Source of the DNA: Phocaeicola barnesiae DSM 18169 = JCM 13652 | Lineage (GTDB): Bacteria; Bacteroidota; Bacteroidia; Bacteroidales; Bacteroidaceae | DNA length: 64,000 nucleotides | Direction: 5' to 3' | Assembly: GCF_000374585.1 (NCBI RefSeq) | Contig: NZ_KB894648.1 | Location: 1-64,000, forward strand | Shown: positions 39,103 to 47,037 of the stretch, one piece after another | How the letters are laid out: each line of letters starts with the position of its first letter | Position numbering within the stretch: the stretch's first letter is position 1 | Program-made: the position numbers and the translations under genes | The notes under the pieces: generated by a model | Database searches by the model: none | What the model was told of the DNA's origin: nothing | Seen by the model: the letters and a program-made list of their open reading frames with translations, nothing else

Positions 39103-39969
39103 ATGAAACGGAGAGGAAGGAAAGCCTTCTGGCACAACATCAAGTTCAAGTACAAGCTGATTGTTTTGAACGAGAACACTTTGGAAGAAGTGGTGGGGAT
39201 TCATGTGTCTAAACTGAACGGTATTTCGGTCTTGCTGGCTGCGTGTACGGTCATCTTCCTCATTGCCGCGTTCATCATCATGTTCACTCCTTTGCGGAAC
39301 TATCTGCCGGGATACATGAACAGCGAAGTGCGCCGGCAGGTCGTGGAGAATGCCTTGCGGGCCGACTCCCTGCAGCAGGCCCTTGCCCGTCAGCAGCTGT
39401 ATCTGATGAATATCCAGGACATCATCAGCGGAAAGGTGAAGGCAGATACTGTGCAGTCCATCGATTCGCTGACCGACGTCCGTGTGGAGGAGCTGATGGA
39501 ACGCTCGGAAGAAGAAGAGAAGTTCCGGCAGCAATACGAAGAGAAGGAACGCTACAACCTGCGCTCTGTCAACGAAAACCACGATGCGGCCGGACTGATA
39601 TTCTACCGTCCGGTACGTGGGGTGATGACTACCGGTTTCCAGCCGATGCAGAAACATTTCGGGACCGACCTGGTGGCGGCACCGAACGAGAATGTACTCG
39701 CTGCCCTGGACGGAACCGTGATTCTGGCCGCCTATACGGCCGAAGCGGGGTATGTTATCCAGTTACAGCACGCACGTAATTTCATTACCGTATACAAGCA
39801 TTGCGGTTCGTTGCTGAAGAAGGAAGGCGACGAAGTAAAGGGCGGGGAGGTCATCGCACTGGTGGAAAACAAGGTGGAAGGTAATCCGGAAGGGGAACAG
39901 CCTCACCTGCATTTTGAATTGTGGCATCAGGGGACTCCCATCAATCCGGAAAAATACATTGTATTCTAA
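39103..39969 (+). CDS. M23 family membrane-anchored peptidase
   Basis: 288 aa. Cytosolic basic N-terminus, one transmembrane helix about 41-62 (ISVLLAACTVIFLIAAFIIMF), a coiled-coil linker, then a LytM/peptidase M23 domain with HFGTDLVA, the QLQHARNFITVYKHCG segment and HLHFELWHQG. The two zinc/catalytic motifs HxxxD and HxH are present, so it could be an active peptidoglycan hydrolase. Followed 5 bp later by dxr. Confidence 0.87.
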   Translation: MKRRGRKAFWHNIKFKYKLIVLNENTLEEVVGIHVSKLNGISVLLAACTVIFLIAAFIIMFTPLRNYLPGYMNSEVRRQVVENALRADSLQQALARQQLYLMNIQDIISGKVKADTVQSIDSLTDVRVEELMERSEEEEKFRQQYEEKERYNLRSVNENHDAAGLIFYRPVRGVMTTGFQPMQKHFGTDLVAAPNENVLAALDGTVILAAYTAEAGYVIQLQHARNFITVYKHCGSLLKKEGDEVKGGEVIALVENKVEGNPEGEQPHLHFELWHQGTPINPEKYIVF

Positions 39970-39974
39970 TAATT

Positions 39975-41132
39975 ATGAAGAAACAGATAGCTATTTTAGG
40001 TTCAACGGGCTCCATCGGGACACAGGCGCTGAAGGTGATTGCCGAACATCCCGACTTGTATGAGGCTTATGCGTTGACTGCCAACAATAAAGTGGACCTG
40101 CTGATAGAACAGGCCCGTCAGTTCCGGCCGGAAGCGGTGGTTATCGCCAATCCGGACAAGTATCTGCAGCTGAAAGAAGCGTTATCGGATTTACCGATTA
40201 AAGTCTATGCCGGTGCCGATGCGCTGGCACAGATTGTGGAATCCGGTCCGATAGATATCGTCCTGACAGCAATGGTAGGGTATGCCGGTCTGCGTCCGAC
40301 CATGAATGCCATCAAGGCAGGAAAGGTCATTGCGCTGGCCAACAAGGAAACCATGGTGGTGGCCGGCGAGCTGGTCAATGCCCTGGCTGCCCAATACCGG
40401 GTGCCTATTCTGCCGGTCGATTCGGAACATTCGGCTATTTTTCAATGCCTGGAATTGAACAATCCGGTACATAAGATTATCCTGACCGCTTCGGGAGGAC
40501 CGTTCCGTACGTTCTCGTTGGAACAGTTGCAGACGGTTACCAAGGAGCAGGCGTTGAAACATCCCAACTGGAGCATGGGGGCCAAGATTACCATCGATTC
40601 GGCTTCGATGATGAACAAGGGATTCGAGGTGATTGAAGCCAAATGGTTGTTCGGCGTGCGTCCGGAACAGATTGAAGTGGTGGTACACCCGCAGTCGGTG
40701 GTACACTCCATGGTGGAATACGTAGACGGTGCAGTGAAAGCCCAGCTGGGAGTACCCGACATGCGTCTGCCTATCCAGTACGCGTTCTCTTATCCGAAAC
40801 GTGAACCGCTTTCCGGCGAACGTCTGGATTTCATGAAATGCAATACGCTTACATTCGAGGCACCCGATACCCGGCGGTTCCGGAACCTGGCTCTGGCATA
40901 CGAGGCCTTGCACCGTGGAGGAAACATGCCTTGTATCGTGAATGCGGCCAACGAAGTGGTGGTGGCCTCTTTCCTGAAGGACCAGATTTCTTTCTTGGGT
41001 ATGAGCGATGTCATCGAAAAGACCATGGAACGGGTGACTTTCATTCAGACGCCGACCTACGAGGACTATGTAGAGACAGATGCCTTGACCCGGCGTGTGG
41101 CAGCCGAAATGGTGATTAACAGAACTTATTGA
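39975..41132 (+). CDS. dxr: 1-deoxy-D-xylulose 5-phosphate reductoisomerase
   Basis: 385 aa. NADPH site ILGSTGSIGTQAL, ALANKETMVVAGELV, metal site LPVDSEHSAIFQCL, and the flexible loop TIDSASMMNKGFEVIEA. Second step of the MEP isoprenoid pathway. ATG 39975; the frame extends upstream into the M23 gene. rseP follows after 40 bp, the same order seen in many phyla. Confidence 0.96.
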   Translation: MKKQIAILGSTGSIGTQALKVIAEHPDLYEAYALTANNKVDLLIEQARQFRPEAVVIANPDKYLQLKEALSDLPIKVYAGADALAQIVESGPIDIVLTAMVGYAGLRPTMNAIKAGKVIALANKETMVVAGELVNALAAQYRVPILPVDSEHSAIFQCLELNNPVHKIILTASGGPFRTFSLEQLQTVTKEQALKHPNWSMGAKITIDSASMMNKGFEVIEAKWLFGVRPEQIEVVVHPQSVVHSMVEYVDGAVKAQLGVPDMRLPIQYAFSYPKREPLSGERLDFMKCNTLTFEAPDTRRFRNLALAYEALHRGGNMPCIVNAANEVVVASFLKDQISFLGMSDVIEKTMERVTFIQTPTYEDYVETDALTRRVAAEMVINRTY

Positions 41133-41172
41133 CAGAATGAAAATTAATTATTAACACAGAAGTAGATTGTAA

Positions 41173-42510
41173 ATGGAAACATTTTTGATTCGTGCCCTTC
41201 AACTGATTCTCAGCCTTTCGCTGCTGGTCATCGTTCATGAAGGAGGACACTTTTTCTTTGCGCGCCTTTTCAAGATACGTGTAGAGAAGTTCTATATCTT
41301 TTTTGACCCTTGGTTCTCGCTGTTCAAGTACAAGCCGAAGAACAGCGATACGGAATACGGTGTGGGGTGGCTGCCGTTGGGCGGTTACTGTAAGATTGCG
41401 GGAATGATAGATGAGTCGATGGATACCGAACAGATGAAGCAACCCGCGCAGCCGTGGGAATTCCGCTCCAAACCGGCGTGGCAGCGTCTGCTGGTCATGA
41501 TAGGCGGAGTGCTGATGAACTTCCTGCTGGCACTTTTCATCTATTCCATGATTCTTTATACCTGGGGAGATTCCTACATCGCCCTGAAGGACATGACTTA
41601 CGGTATGAAGTTCAACGAAACGGCCAAGCAGATTGGATTCCGCGACGGGGATATCCTGAAGGCTGCCGACGGCGAGCCGCTGGAACGTTTCAACGTCGAT
41701 ATGCTCCGTAGTCTGGTAGAGGCCCGCGAAGTGACGGTGCTGCGTAACGGACAGGAGGAGAAGATACTGATGCCGGAGGTCAGCCTGTTGGACATCGCGA
41801 AAGAGGACCCTCCGTTTGTGGATATCCTTTATCCGAATGTCGTAGACTCGGTATGGGCGGACGGAGGATTTGCCAAAGCCGGTATTATGGCTGGCGATAC
41901 GCTGCTGGCAGTCAACGGAGCGGCAGTGAACTCCTGGAATGATTTTGTCAATGAACTGGGTACCTTGCAGGCGAAGGCTGAACTGGAAAAGCAACCGAAT
42001 GCGACTTTCAGTCTGGTTTATGCCCGTGGCGGTATACGCGATACGGTACAGGTACAGACCAATTCCAGCTTCAAGGTGGGCGCGGAAATGCACCTGGACT
42101 ATAAGCCGACGGTACTGACCTACGGTTTCTTTTCTTCCTTCCCGGCCGGTGTGACCCTCGGTGTCAATACCTTGAAGGGATATGTGAACGACATGAAGTA
42201 TGTCTTTACGAAGGAAGGTGCCAAGAGCGTGGGTGGTTTCGGAACCATCGGCAGTATTTTCCCGAAAGTGTGGGACTGGCCCCGTTTCTGGTCGATGACG
42301 GCTTTCCTGTCCATCATCCTGGCATTCATGAACATCCTGCCGATTCCTGCGCTGGACGGTGGACACGTGCTGTTCCTGCTGTATGAAATCATTGCCCGGC
42401 GCAAACCGAGTGACAAGTTCCTGGAGTATGCGCAGATGGTGGGTATGTTCCTGCTCTTTGCCTTGCTTATCTGGGCGAATTTCAACGATGTCTTGAGGTT
42501 CCTGTTCTAG
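41173..42510 (+). CDS. rseP: RIP metalloprotease RseP
   Basis: 445 aa site-2 protease. Zinc motif VIVHEGGHFFFARL (H22, E23, H26) in the first transmembrane helix, two PDZ-like regions about 115-290, and the conserved NILPIPALDGGHVLF near the C-terminus. Inner membrane; family members cleave anti-sigma factors and signal-peptide remnants. Confidence 0.94.
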   Translation: METFLIRALQLILSLSLLVIVHEGGHFFFARLFKIRVEKFYIFFDPWFSLFKYKPKNSDTEYGVGWLPLGGYCKIAGMIDESMDTEQMKQPAQPWEFRSKPAWQRLLVMIGGVLMNFLLALFIYSMILYTWGDSYIALKDMTYGMKFNETAKQIGFRDGDILKAADGEPLERFNVDMLRSLVEAREVTVLRNGQEEKILMPEVSLLDIAKEDPPFVDILYPNVVDSVWADGGFAKAGIMAGDTLLAVNGAAVNSWNDFVNELGTLQAKAELEKQPNATFSLVYARGGIRDTVQVQTNSSFKVGAEMHLDYKPTVLTYGFFSSFPAGVTLGVNTLKGYVNDMKYVFTKEGAKSVGGFGTIGSIFPKVWDWPRFWSMTAFLSIILAFMNILPIPALDGGHVLFLLYEIIARRKPSDKFLEYAQMVGMFLLFALLIWANFNDVLRFLF

Positions 42511-42571
42511 CGGATTTTATTTCCTTAGATACTTTCTGAAGGGCGGCCGACAACTTTTCTCGGAAGTTTGC

Positions 42572-42579
42572 TATCTTTG
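42572..42579 (+). promoter_or_regulatory. DPP-IV gene promoter -7
   Basis: TATCTTTG, a perfect TAnnTTTG, 30 bp upstream of the start. Confidence 0.65.
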
Positions 42580-42609
42580 TAACAAAAAATTATTAAAGTA
42601 GCACACATC

Positions 42610-45048
42610 ATGAGAAAAATGTTGTTAGCCGCCTTTTTGTTAGGCGCAATCTGTTTACAGGCCATGCCGGGACAGGCACAGGAGAGACTGCCTGAATACC
42701 TGCAGGCCGAGAAGTTTACAGGGGCCAAGCTGAAGAACATGCTGTTTTCTACCACCGTAGACCCGCACTGGTTTCAGCAGGGCACCCGTTTCTGGTTTGA
42801 ATACAAGACGAGTGAAGGGAAGTTCTGGTATGTGGTAGACCCTGCTGCCCGCAGCAAGACTCCGCTTTTTGACCGCGATGAACTGGCTGCCCAGCTGACC
42901 GAAATCGTGCAGGACCCGTTTGAGGCCCGTCATCTGCCTATCACCAACCTGAAAGTAAAGGAAGACGGACGTACCTTTACTTTCGAAGTGACTTCCAGTC
43001 GCGATGCCAAACCGAAGAAAGACGATGATAAGAAGAAGGACGAGAAGAAAAAGGAAGTGTTCTATTTCTCTTACGATCTCCAAACCCGTAAATTGACGCA
43101 CCTGAAGGATGCGGAGGAAGAGCCGAAACGGCTGGAATGGGCATCTGTATCGCCGGACGGAAAGAGTGTGGTCTATGCCAAGGACTGCAACCTGTATCGC
43201 ATGAGCATCGAGAATTACCGCAAGGCACAGAAGGACGAGAAGGACAGTACCATTGTCGAGACACAGCTGACTACTGACGGTACTCCCGATTTCGGTTACG
43301 GAATTCCTTACAGCATCCTGAATACCGATACCTTGTGCAACGGTAAACGCCGGGGCGTGTGGGGATGCTGGTCGCCCGACTCGAAATATTTTGTGACTAT
43401 CGTTTCGGATAACAGGGCCGTCAAACCGCTTTGGGTTATCAATTCCATCGCCGAACCGCGTCCTACCTTGGAAACCTACAAGTATCAGATGCCGGGTGAG
43501 ATGGAGGCTCCGGAAGACCATCTTTACTTGTTTGACATGACTTCCAATACACGGAAAGAAATCCGTACGGCTGCCTGGAAGAACCAGACGTTGGATTTGT
43601 CTTATCGTCCTTGGGAACAGAAACAGCGTGACCAGGAGCTGGTGCCCGCTATCTGGCAGGGAGACAATAACCGTTTCTATGTAACCCGCAGCAGCCGTGA
43701 CCTGCATCGCATCGATGTCTGTACCTATACGGTCGGTCAGGATTCCATCGTACCGATTGTGGAGGAACGGATGAATACCTACCAGGAAACCCGCCCGATT
43801 CAGGTATTCAACGAAGGCAAGGAATTTATCCAGTGGAGTGAGCGTGACGGTTGGGCACACCTGTATCTGTATGATGATAAAGGAAACCTGAAGAACCGCA
43901 TTACCAAAGGACCGTGGCACGTGGAGCAGGTGGTGAAGGTAGACGAAGCTACCCGCACCATTTATTTCACCGCCAACGGTCGTGAAGCGGGAGAGAATCC
44001 GTATTACGAACATCTGTATAAGGTGAATGCTGATGGAAGCGGTCTGAAACGTCTGACCGCCGGCGATTTCTTCCATCAGGTAGAAGTGGACGATGAGGCC
44101 CGTTTCATCGTGGACAACTATTCACGGGTGAATACGGTTCCCTGTACCGATGTGATTGACCGCAACGGGAACAAGGTGATGAGCTTGCAGGAGAGTGATT
44201 TCTCGGTACTGAAAGCTGCGGGCTATCAGTTCCCGGAACTCTTTACCGTAAAGGCGGCCGATGGAGTGACCGACTTGTATGGCGTAATGTACAAGCCTTT
44301 CAATTTCGATTCTACCAAGGTTTATCCGATTATCGACTATGTATATCCGGGCCCGCAGGTGGAAGCGGTGTATTATCCGTTTACCCGCATGAGTGTTCGT
44401 ACCGACCGTCTGGCCCAGGCCGGTTTCATCGTGATTTCCGTAGGACAACGGGGTGGACATCCGAGCCGTTCGAAGTGGTATCACAACTATGGTTACGGAA
44501 ACATGCGCGACTATCCGTTGGCCGACCATAAGGCTGCTGTAGAGCAACTGGCTGCACGGTATAAGTTTATCGATATTAACCGTGTAGGGATTCACGGACA
44601 TTCCGGAGGTGGATTCATGTCAACAGCAGCTATCTGTCAGTACCCGGATTTCTACAAAGCAGCCGTATCGTGTGCCGGAAACCATGACAACCGGATTTAT
44701 AACCGCTGGTGGAGTGAGACGCATCACGGGGTGAAAGAGGAAATTACCGAGAAGGGCGATACCATCTTCGCCTACAAGATTGCCACGAATCCGGAAATTG
44801 TGAAGCAGTTGAAGGGACACCTTATGCTGGTACACGGGGATATTGACAACAACGTGCATCCGGGTAATACCATCCGGGTGGTGAATGCCCTGATTCAGGC
44901 CAACAAGCGTTTCGAGATGTTGATCTTGCCGGGTCAGCGTCATGCGTTTGGCAATATGGATGAGTATTTCTACTGGCGCATGGTGGATTTCTTCTCGAAA
45001 TACCTGAAAGGCAAGCAGGAGGATTCGGTAGATATCCCGCAGCGGTAG
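42610..45048 (+). CDS. S9 family dipeptidyl peptidase IV-like protease
   Basis: 812 aa. Signal peptide (LLAAFLLGAICLQAMPGQAQ), an N-terminal beta-propeller about 50-540 with a Lys/Asp/Glu-rich insertion (DDDKKKDEKKKE) near 145, then an alpha/beta hydrolase domain. Triad: S665 in GIHGHSGGGF, D746 in VHGDIDNNVHP, H778 in GQRHAFGN. Periplasmic or surface peptidase removing X-Pro dipeptides (family activity). Closed by a strong terminator. Confidence 0.9.
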   Translation: MRKMLLAAFLLGAICLQAMPGQAQERLPEYLQAEKFTGAKLKNMLFSTTVDPHWFQQGTRFWFEYKTSEGKFWYVVDPAARSKTPLFDRDELAAQLTEIVQDPFEARHLPITNLKVKEDGRTFTFEVTSSRDAKPKKDDDKKKDEKKKEVFYFSYDLQTRKLTHLKDAEEEPKRLEWASVSPDGKSVVYAKDCNLYRMSIENYRKAQKDEKDSTIVETQLTTDGTPDFGYGIPYSILNTDTLCNGKRRGVWGCWSPDSKYFVTIVSDNRAVKPLWVINSIAEPRPTLETYKYQMPGEMEAPEDHLYLFDMTSNTRKEIRTAAWKNQTLDLSYRPWEQKQRDQELVPAIWQGDNNRFYVTRSSRDLHRIDVCTYTVGQDSIVPIVEERMNTYQETRPIQVFNEGKEFIQWSERDGWAHLYLYDDKGNLKNRITKGPWHVEQVVKVDEATRTIYFTANGREAGENPYYEHLYKVNADGSGLKRLTAGDFFHQVEVDDEARFIVDNYSRVNTVPCTDVIDRNGNKVMSLQESDFSVLKAAGYQFPELFTVKAADGVTDLYGVMYKPFNFDSTKVYPIIDYVYPGPQVEAVYYPFTRMSVRTDRLAQAGFIVISVGQRGGHPSRSKWYHNYGYGNMRDYPLADHKAAVEQLAARYKFIDINRVGIHGHSGGGFMSTAAICQYPDFYKAAVSCAGNHDNRIYNRWWSETHHGVKEEITEKGDTIFAYKIATNPEIVKQLKGHLMLVHGDIDNNVHPGNTIRVVNALIQANKRFEMLILPGQRHAFGNMDEYFYWRMVDFFSKYLKGKQEDSVDIPQR

Positions 45049-45140
45049 ATTGATTCTCCGTTCGGCGGCAGTCCGCCCGAAAACGCAAGATAAGTTCTTG
45101 AACTACTTGGTCTGTAAGTAGTTCCCAAGGGGATAAAACA

Positions 45141-45190
45141 AATCGTCCCGCCTGGCTCCTGTTCATGGGAGCGGGGCGGGACGATTCTTT
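45141..45190. terminator. Terminator between convergent DPP-IV and higA genes
   Basis: AATCGTCCCGCC (45141-45152) pairs perfectly with GGCGGGACGATT (45175-45186), with an inner GGCTCC/GGGAGC stem; T-run 45186-45192. Likely serves both directions. Confidence 0.85.
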
Positions 45191-45206
45191 TTCAGCTTGT
45201 TTCAGC

Positions 45207-45515
45207 CTACAGCTTGGCGGCGTACTTACGTACCTGTTTCAGGCGTTCCATGAAAGTGGGGTCGGAGGCGGCCTGCTGCATGTTACAGTCGAGCTGCATC
45301 CGCATCAGCAGCGAGGCACTGATTCCCAACGCAGCTTCGAATAGCATGGCTGTCTGTGTCGTAACCGGCCGGCGGCAGTTGAGGATGTCGTTCAGCACCT
45401 TGTAGGAGATGCCCATCTGCTCAGCCAGCTTTCGCTGTGAGAGCTTACGTTCTTCAGTCTCTTCTTTCAGCAGTTCACCCGGATGTATGGGGCGTTGGCA
45501 GATGTATTTTCCCAT
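45207..45515 (-). CDS. higA: HigA-family antitoxin (XRE HTH)
   Basis: 102 aa. HPGELLKEE near residue 11 and the helix-turn-helix LSQRKLAEQMGISYKVLNDIL are the VapI/HigA signature. It should neutralise the toxin encoded 7 bp upstream and repress their common promoter. Toxin-first order is the Hig arrangement. Confidence 0.85.
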   Translation of the reverse strand: MGKYICQRPIHPGELLKEETEERKLSQRKLAEQMGISYKVLNDILNCRRPVTTQTAMLFEAALGISASLLMRMQLDCNMQQAASDPTFMERLKQVRKYAAKL

Positions 45516-45522
45516 GATTGTT

Positions 45523-45840
45523 TTATTTATAATGATTCGACAATTCCAAAATGTTACAGATGGTCACTACCGTTTCCTGTGAGATTTGTTTTACTGTGAA
45601 CTCGATGCGGTACTGGTCATTCACCCGGATAGAGGAGATACCCGCTTTGTCTCCTTTCAATACTTCGTAATGAAGAGAGTGGATAGCATAAAGTTCCTCT
45701 ATATTTCCGGCTTGCTCCAGTACTTTGATACGTAGCTGGTAGCGCGCTATGATGTGGGGCTGGAAGCGATGTTTTTTGTCCGTCGTTTTTCCTTCCTCAT
45801 ACAGCTGGCGCAAATACTCCTTATCAAAGATTATTTCCAT
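45523..45840 (-). CDS. higB: HigB/RelE-family toxin
   Basis: 105 aa. The centre-to-end HSLHYEVLKGDKAGISSIRVNDQYRIEFTV is a HigB-type RelE fold with the conserved RVNDQYRI strand. Predicted ribosome-dependent mRNA endonuclease. Promoter-proximal gene, followed at 7 bp by higA. Intact pair, no sign of decay. Confidence 0.82.
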   Translation of the reverse strand: MEIIFDKEYLRQLYEEGKTTDKKHRFQPHIIARYQLRIKVLEQAGNIEELYAIHSLHYEVLKGDKAGISSIRVNDQYRIEFTVKQISQETVVTICNILELSNHYK

Positions 45841-45863
45841 TGTTTTCCGTATTGTTCACGAGA

Positions 45864-45906
45864 CAAAGATGGTAACTTTTTTCCATATATCCACTATTTT
45901 AGTGGA
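45864..45906 (-). promoter_or_regulatory. higBA promoter with palindromic operator candidate
   Basis: Minus-strand -7-like CATCTTTG (45864-45871) and, at the position of the -33 element, a perfect 7-3-7 palindrome TCCACTA TTT TAGTGGA (45890-45906). A repressor bound there would block the promoter. Confidence 0.55.
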
Positions 45907-46040
45907 CCAATTCCCGCTTGATGCCGTTTTTTCTTCCGGTTTTTACCGCCAGCCTTTCGGGACGGTGAAAATTCCGGTGAATGGCGGAGCGAAAGGCCCA
46001 AGAAACTTCAGCGGAAAAACGAACCCGTGTTTCAGCGCAG

Positions 46041-46100
46041 ACGAACGGACGTTTTACTGAAAACGAACGGATGGATTAAATTGAACGAACGTTTGTTTTT
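46041..46100. repeat. ACGAACGG-type repeats downstream of the noncoding unit
   Basis: Three related motifs: ACGAACGGACGTTTTAC (46041-46057), AAACGAACGGATGG (46061-46074) and GAACGAACGTTTGTTTTT (46083-46100). The same word family occurs before era (5019-5030) and upstream of the WYL gene (60729-60828). The stretch 45907-46120 otherwise contains no gene that I can support. Confidence 0.5.
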
Positions 46101-46120
46101 CCGATGAGCGGAACGGGCAT

Positions 46121-46149
46121 AAAAAAAGCGCTGTTCATCTGAACACCGC
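46121..46149 (-). terminator. Terminator of the candidate noncoding RNA
   Basis: GCGCTGTTCA (46128-46137)/TGAACACCGC (46140-46149), one mismatch; on the minus strand it is followed by seven U (A-run 46121-46127). Confidence 0.8.
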
Positions 46150-46440
46150 CGGCCGCCTAAAGAACCCCCATTGAAGGGTTCTTGCGTCTAAACATCTAGT
46201 CATTGTGTCTGTTATCCTTTTTCCTTAAAAGCAATTTACCTAAAACCTATTTCAACCTAAATCCTGAAATCTTTAACCTTTTTACTAATACCTAAACTTT
46301 ACCTATTAATTAACCTAATACCTAAACTAAAATTGCTTTTTACCTTAAATCTAATACCTAACTTTTTAATCTAATACCTTAAATCTAATACCTTAGTTAT
46401 CTAGTTTTGTTTACGTTATTGCTATGTGATTTCACAACCA
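46121..46440 (-). ncRNA. Candidate repeat-rich noncoding RNA
   Basis: About 320 nt between a consensus promoter (TACCTTTG, minus strand, 46446-46453) and an intrinsic terminator. No credible reading frame. Very AT-rich between about 46200 and 46420. Five exact copies of CTAATACCT (plus strand 46275, 46315, 46351, 46371, 46385; AGGTATTAG in the RNA) with several variants. A perfect 11-bp inverted repeat AAAAGCAATTT (46227-46237)/AAATTGCTTTT (46330-46340) would close a loop holding two of the copies. The 3' part has hairpin AAGAACCC (46160-46167)/GGGTTCTT (46176-46183). I do not recognise an Rfam family; it does not resemble tmRNA, RNase P or SRP RNA. Confidence 0.6.
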
Positions 46441-46445
46441 CACTG

Positions 46446-46453
46446 CAAAGGTA
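46446..46453 (-). promoter_or_regulatory. Promoter -7 of the candidate noncoding RNA
   Basis: Minus-strand TACCTTTG with TTGC about 18 bp further upstream as a weak -33. Confidence 0.65.
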
Positions 46454-46534
46454 TTTCTTTTTTCAATCCCTGCAATAGCCGGAGAAAAGTTTCTGCAGAA
46501 AACCCGTGTTTTCTTGATTTATGTCATGTAACAT

Positions 46535-46563
46535 AAAAAATAGGCCTTGCAGAAGGCCTATTT
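46535..46563 (-). terminator. nrdDG terminator
   Basis: Perfect 11-bp stem AAATAGGCCTT (46538-46548)/AAGGCCTATTT (46553-46563), U-tract on the minus strand. It overlaps the last codons of nrdG, and it separates nrdDG from the downstream noncoding unit. Confidence 0.88.
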
Positions 46564-47019
46564 GAGGGGGATGATGCGCTGGTTGCTGCTTCCCCGGAAG
46601 GAAAGATGGGGGGAATAGAGGGTCTCGTCGAAACGTCCGTCCACCAGTACGTCGATGAATGCCAGCAGCGGTTTCCGAAGCGGGTCGGCAAGCAGTTCCT
46701 CGTAGGTATATCCGGTATAGCACCAGATGTTCTGCCCGGTCTCTTCCTGGATGCGCTTCAGCACACGGCCGAACTCCTGGGGATTGTAGAAAGGGTCTCC
46801 GCCGGAAAAAGTGACTCCGTCCAGCAGGGGATTGCCGTTGATTTCCCGAATCATGCCGGTCAATTCCTCGTCGGTCAGCGGTTTGCCGGCTTGCGGATTC
46901 CAGGATTCCGGGTTGTGGCACCCTTTGCAACGGTGGGCGCATCCGGCCAGATAGATGGAATAGCGGATGCCCTCACCGTCGACAATGGTTTCAGGATAAG
47001 TATATAAATAATGTAACAT
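46558..47019 (-). CDS. nrdG: Anaerobic ribonucleoside-triphosphate reductase activating protein
   Basis: 153 aa radical SAM enzyme. Cluster motif [14 protein letters not shown] near residue 27 and the SAM-binding GGDPF. Generates the glycyl radical on NrdD. Located 18 bp after nrdD in the same operon, hence under the same riboswitch. Confidence 0.94.
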   Translation of the reverse strand: MLHYLYTYPETIVDGEGIRYSIYLAGCAHRCKGCHNPESWNPQAGKPLTDEELTGMIREINGNPLLDGVTFSGGDPFYNPQEFGRVLKRIQEETGQNIWCYTGYTYEELLADPLRKPLLAFIDVLVDGRFDETLYSPHLSFRGSSNQRIIPLK

Positions 47020-47037
47020 GCTCCCTCCAGGTGTGGA

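Noticed and set aside
45049..45140. Possible tRNA in the gap after the DPP-IV gene
   Set aside because: No T-arm consensus or acceptor-stem pairing. I found no tRNA gene anywhere in the window.
46190..46420. CTAATACCT repeats as a CRISPR array
   Set aside because: The repeat is 9 bp with irregular spacing, spacers are themselves repeat-like and no cas gene is present.
46190..46420. AT-rich repeat region as a replication origin
   Set aside because: No DnaA boxes, no dnaA/dnaN nearby, and a promoter/terminator pair explains the region better.
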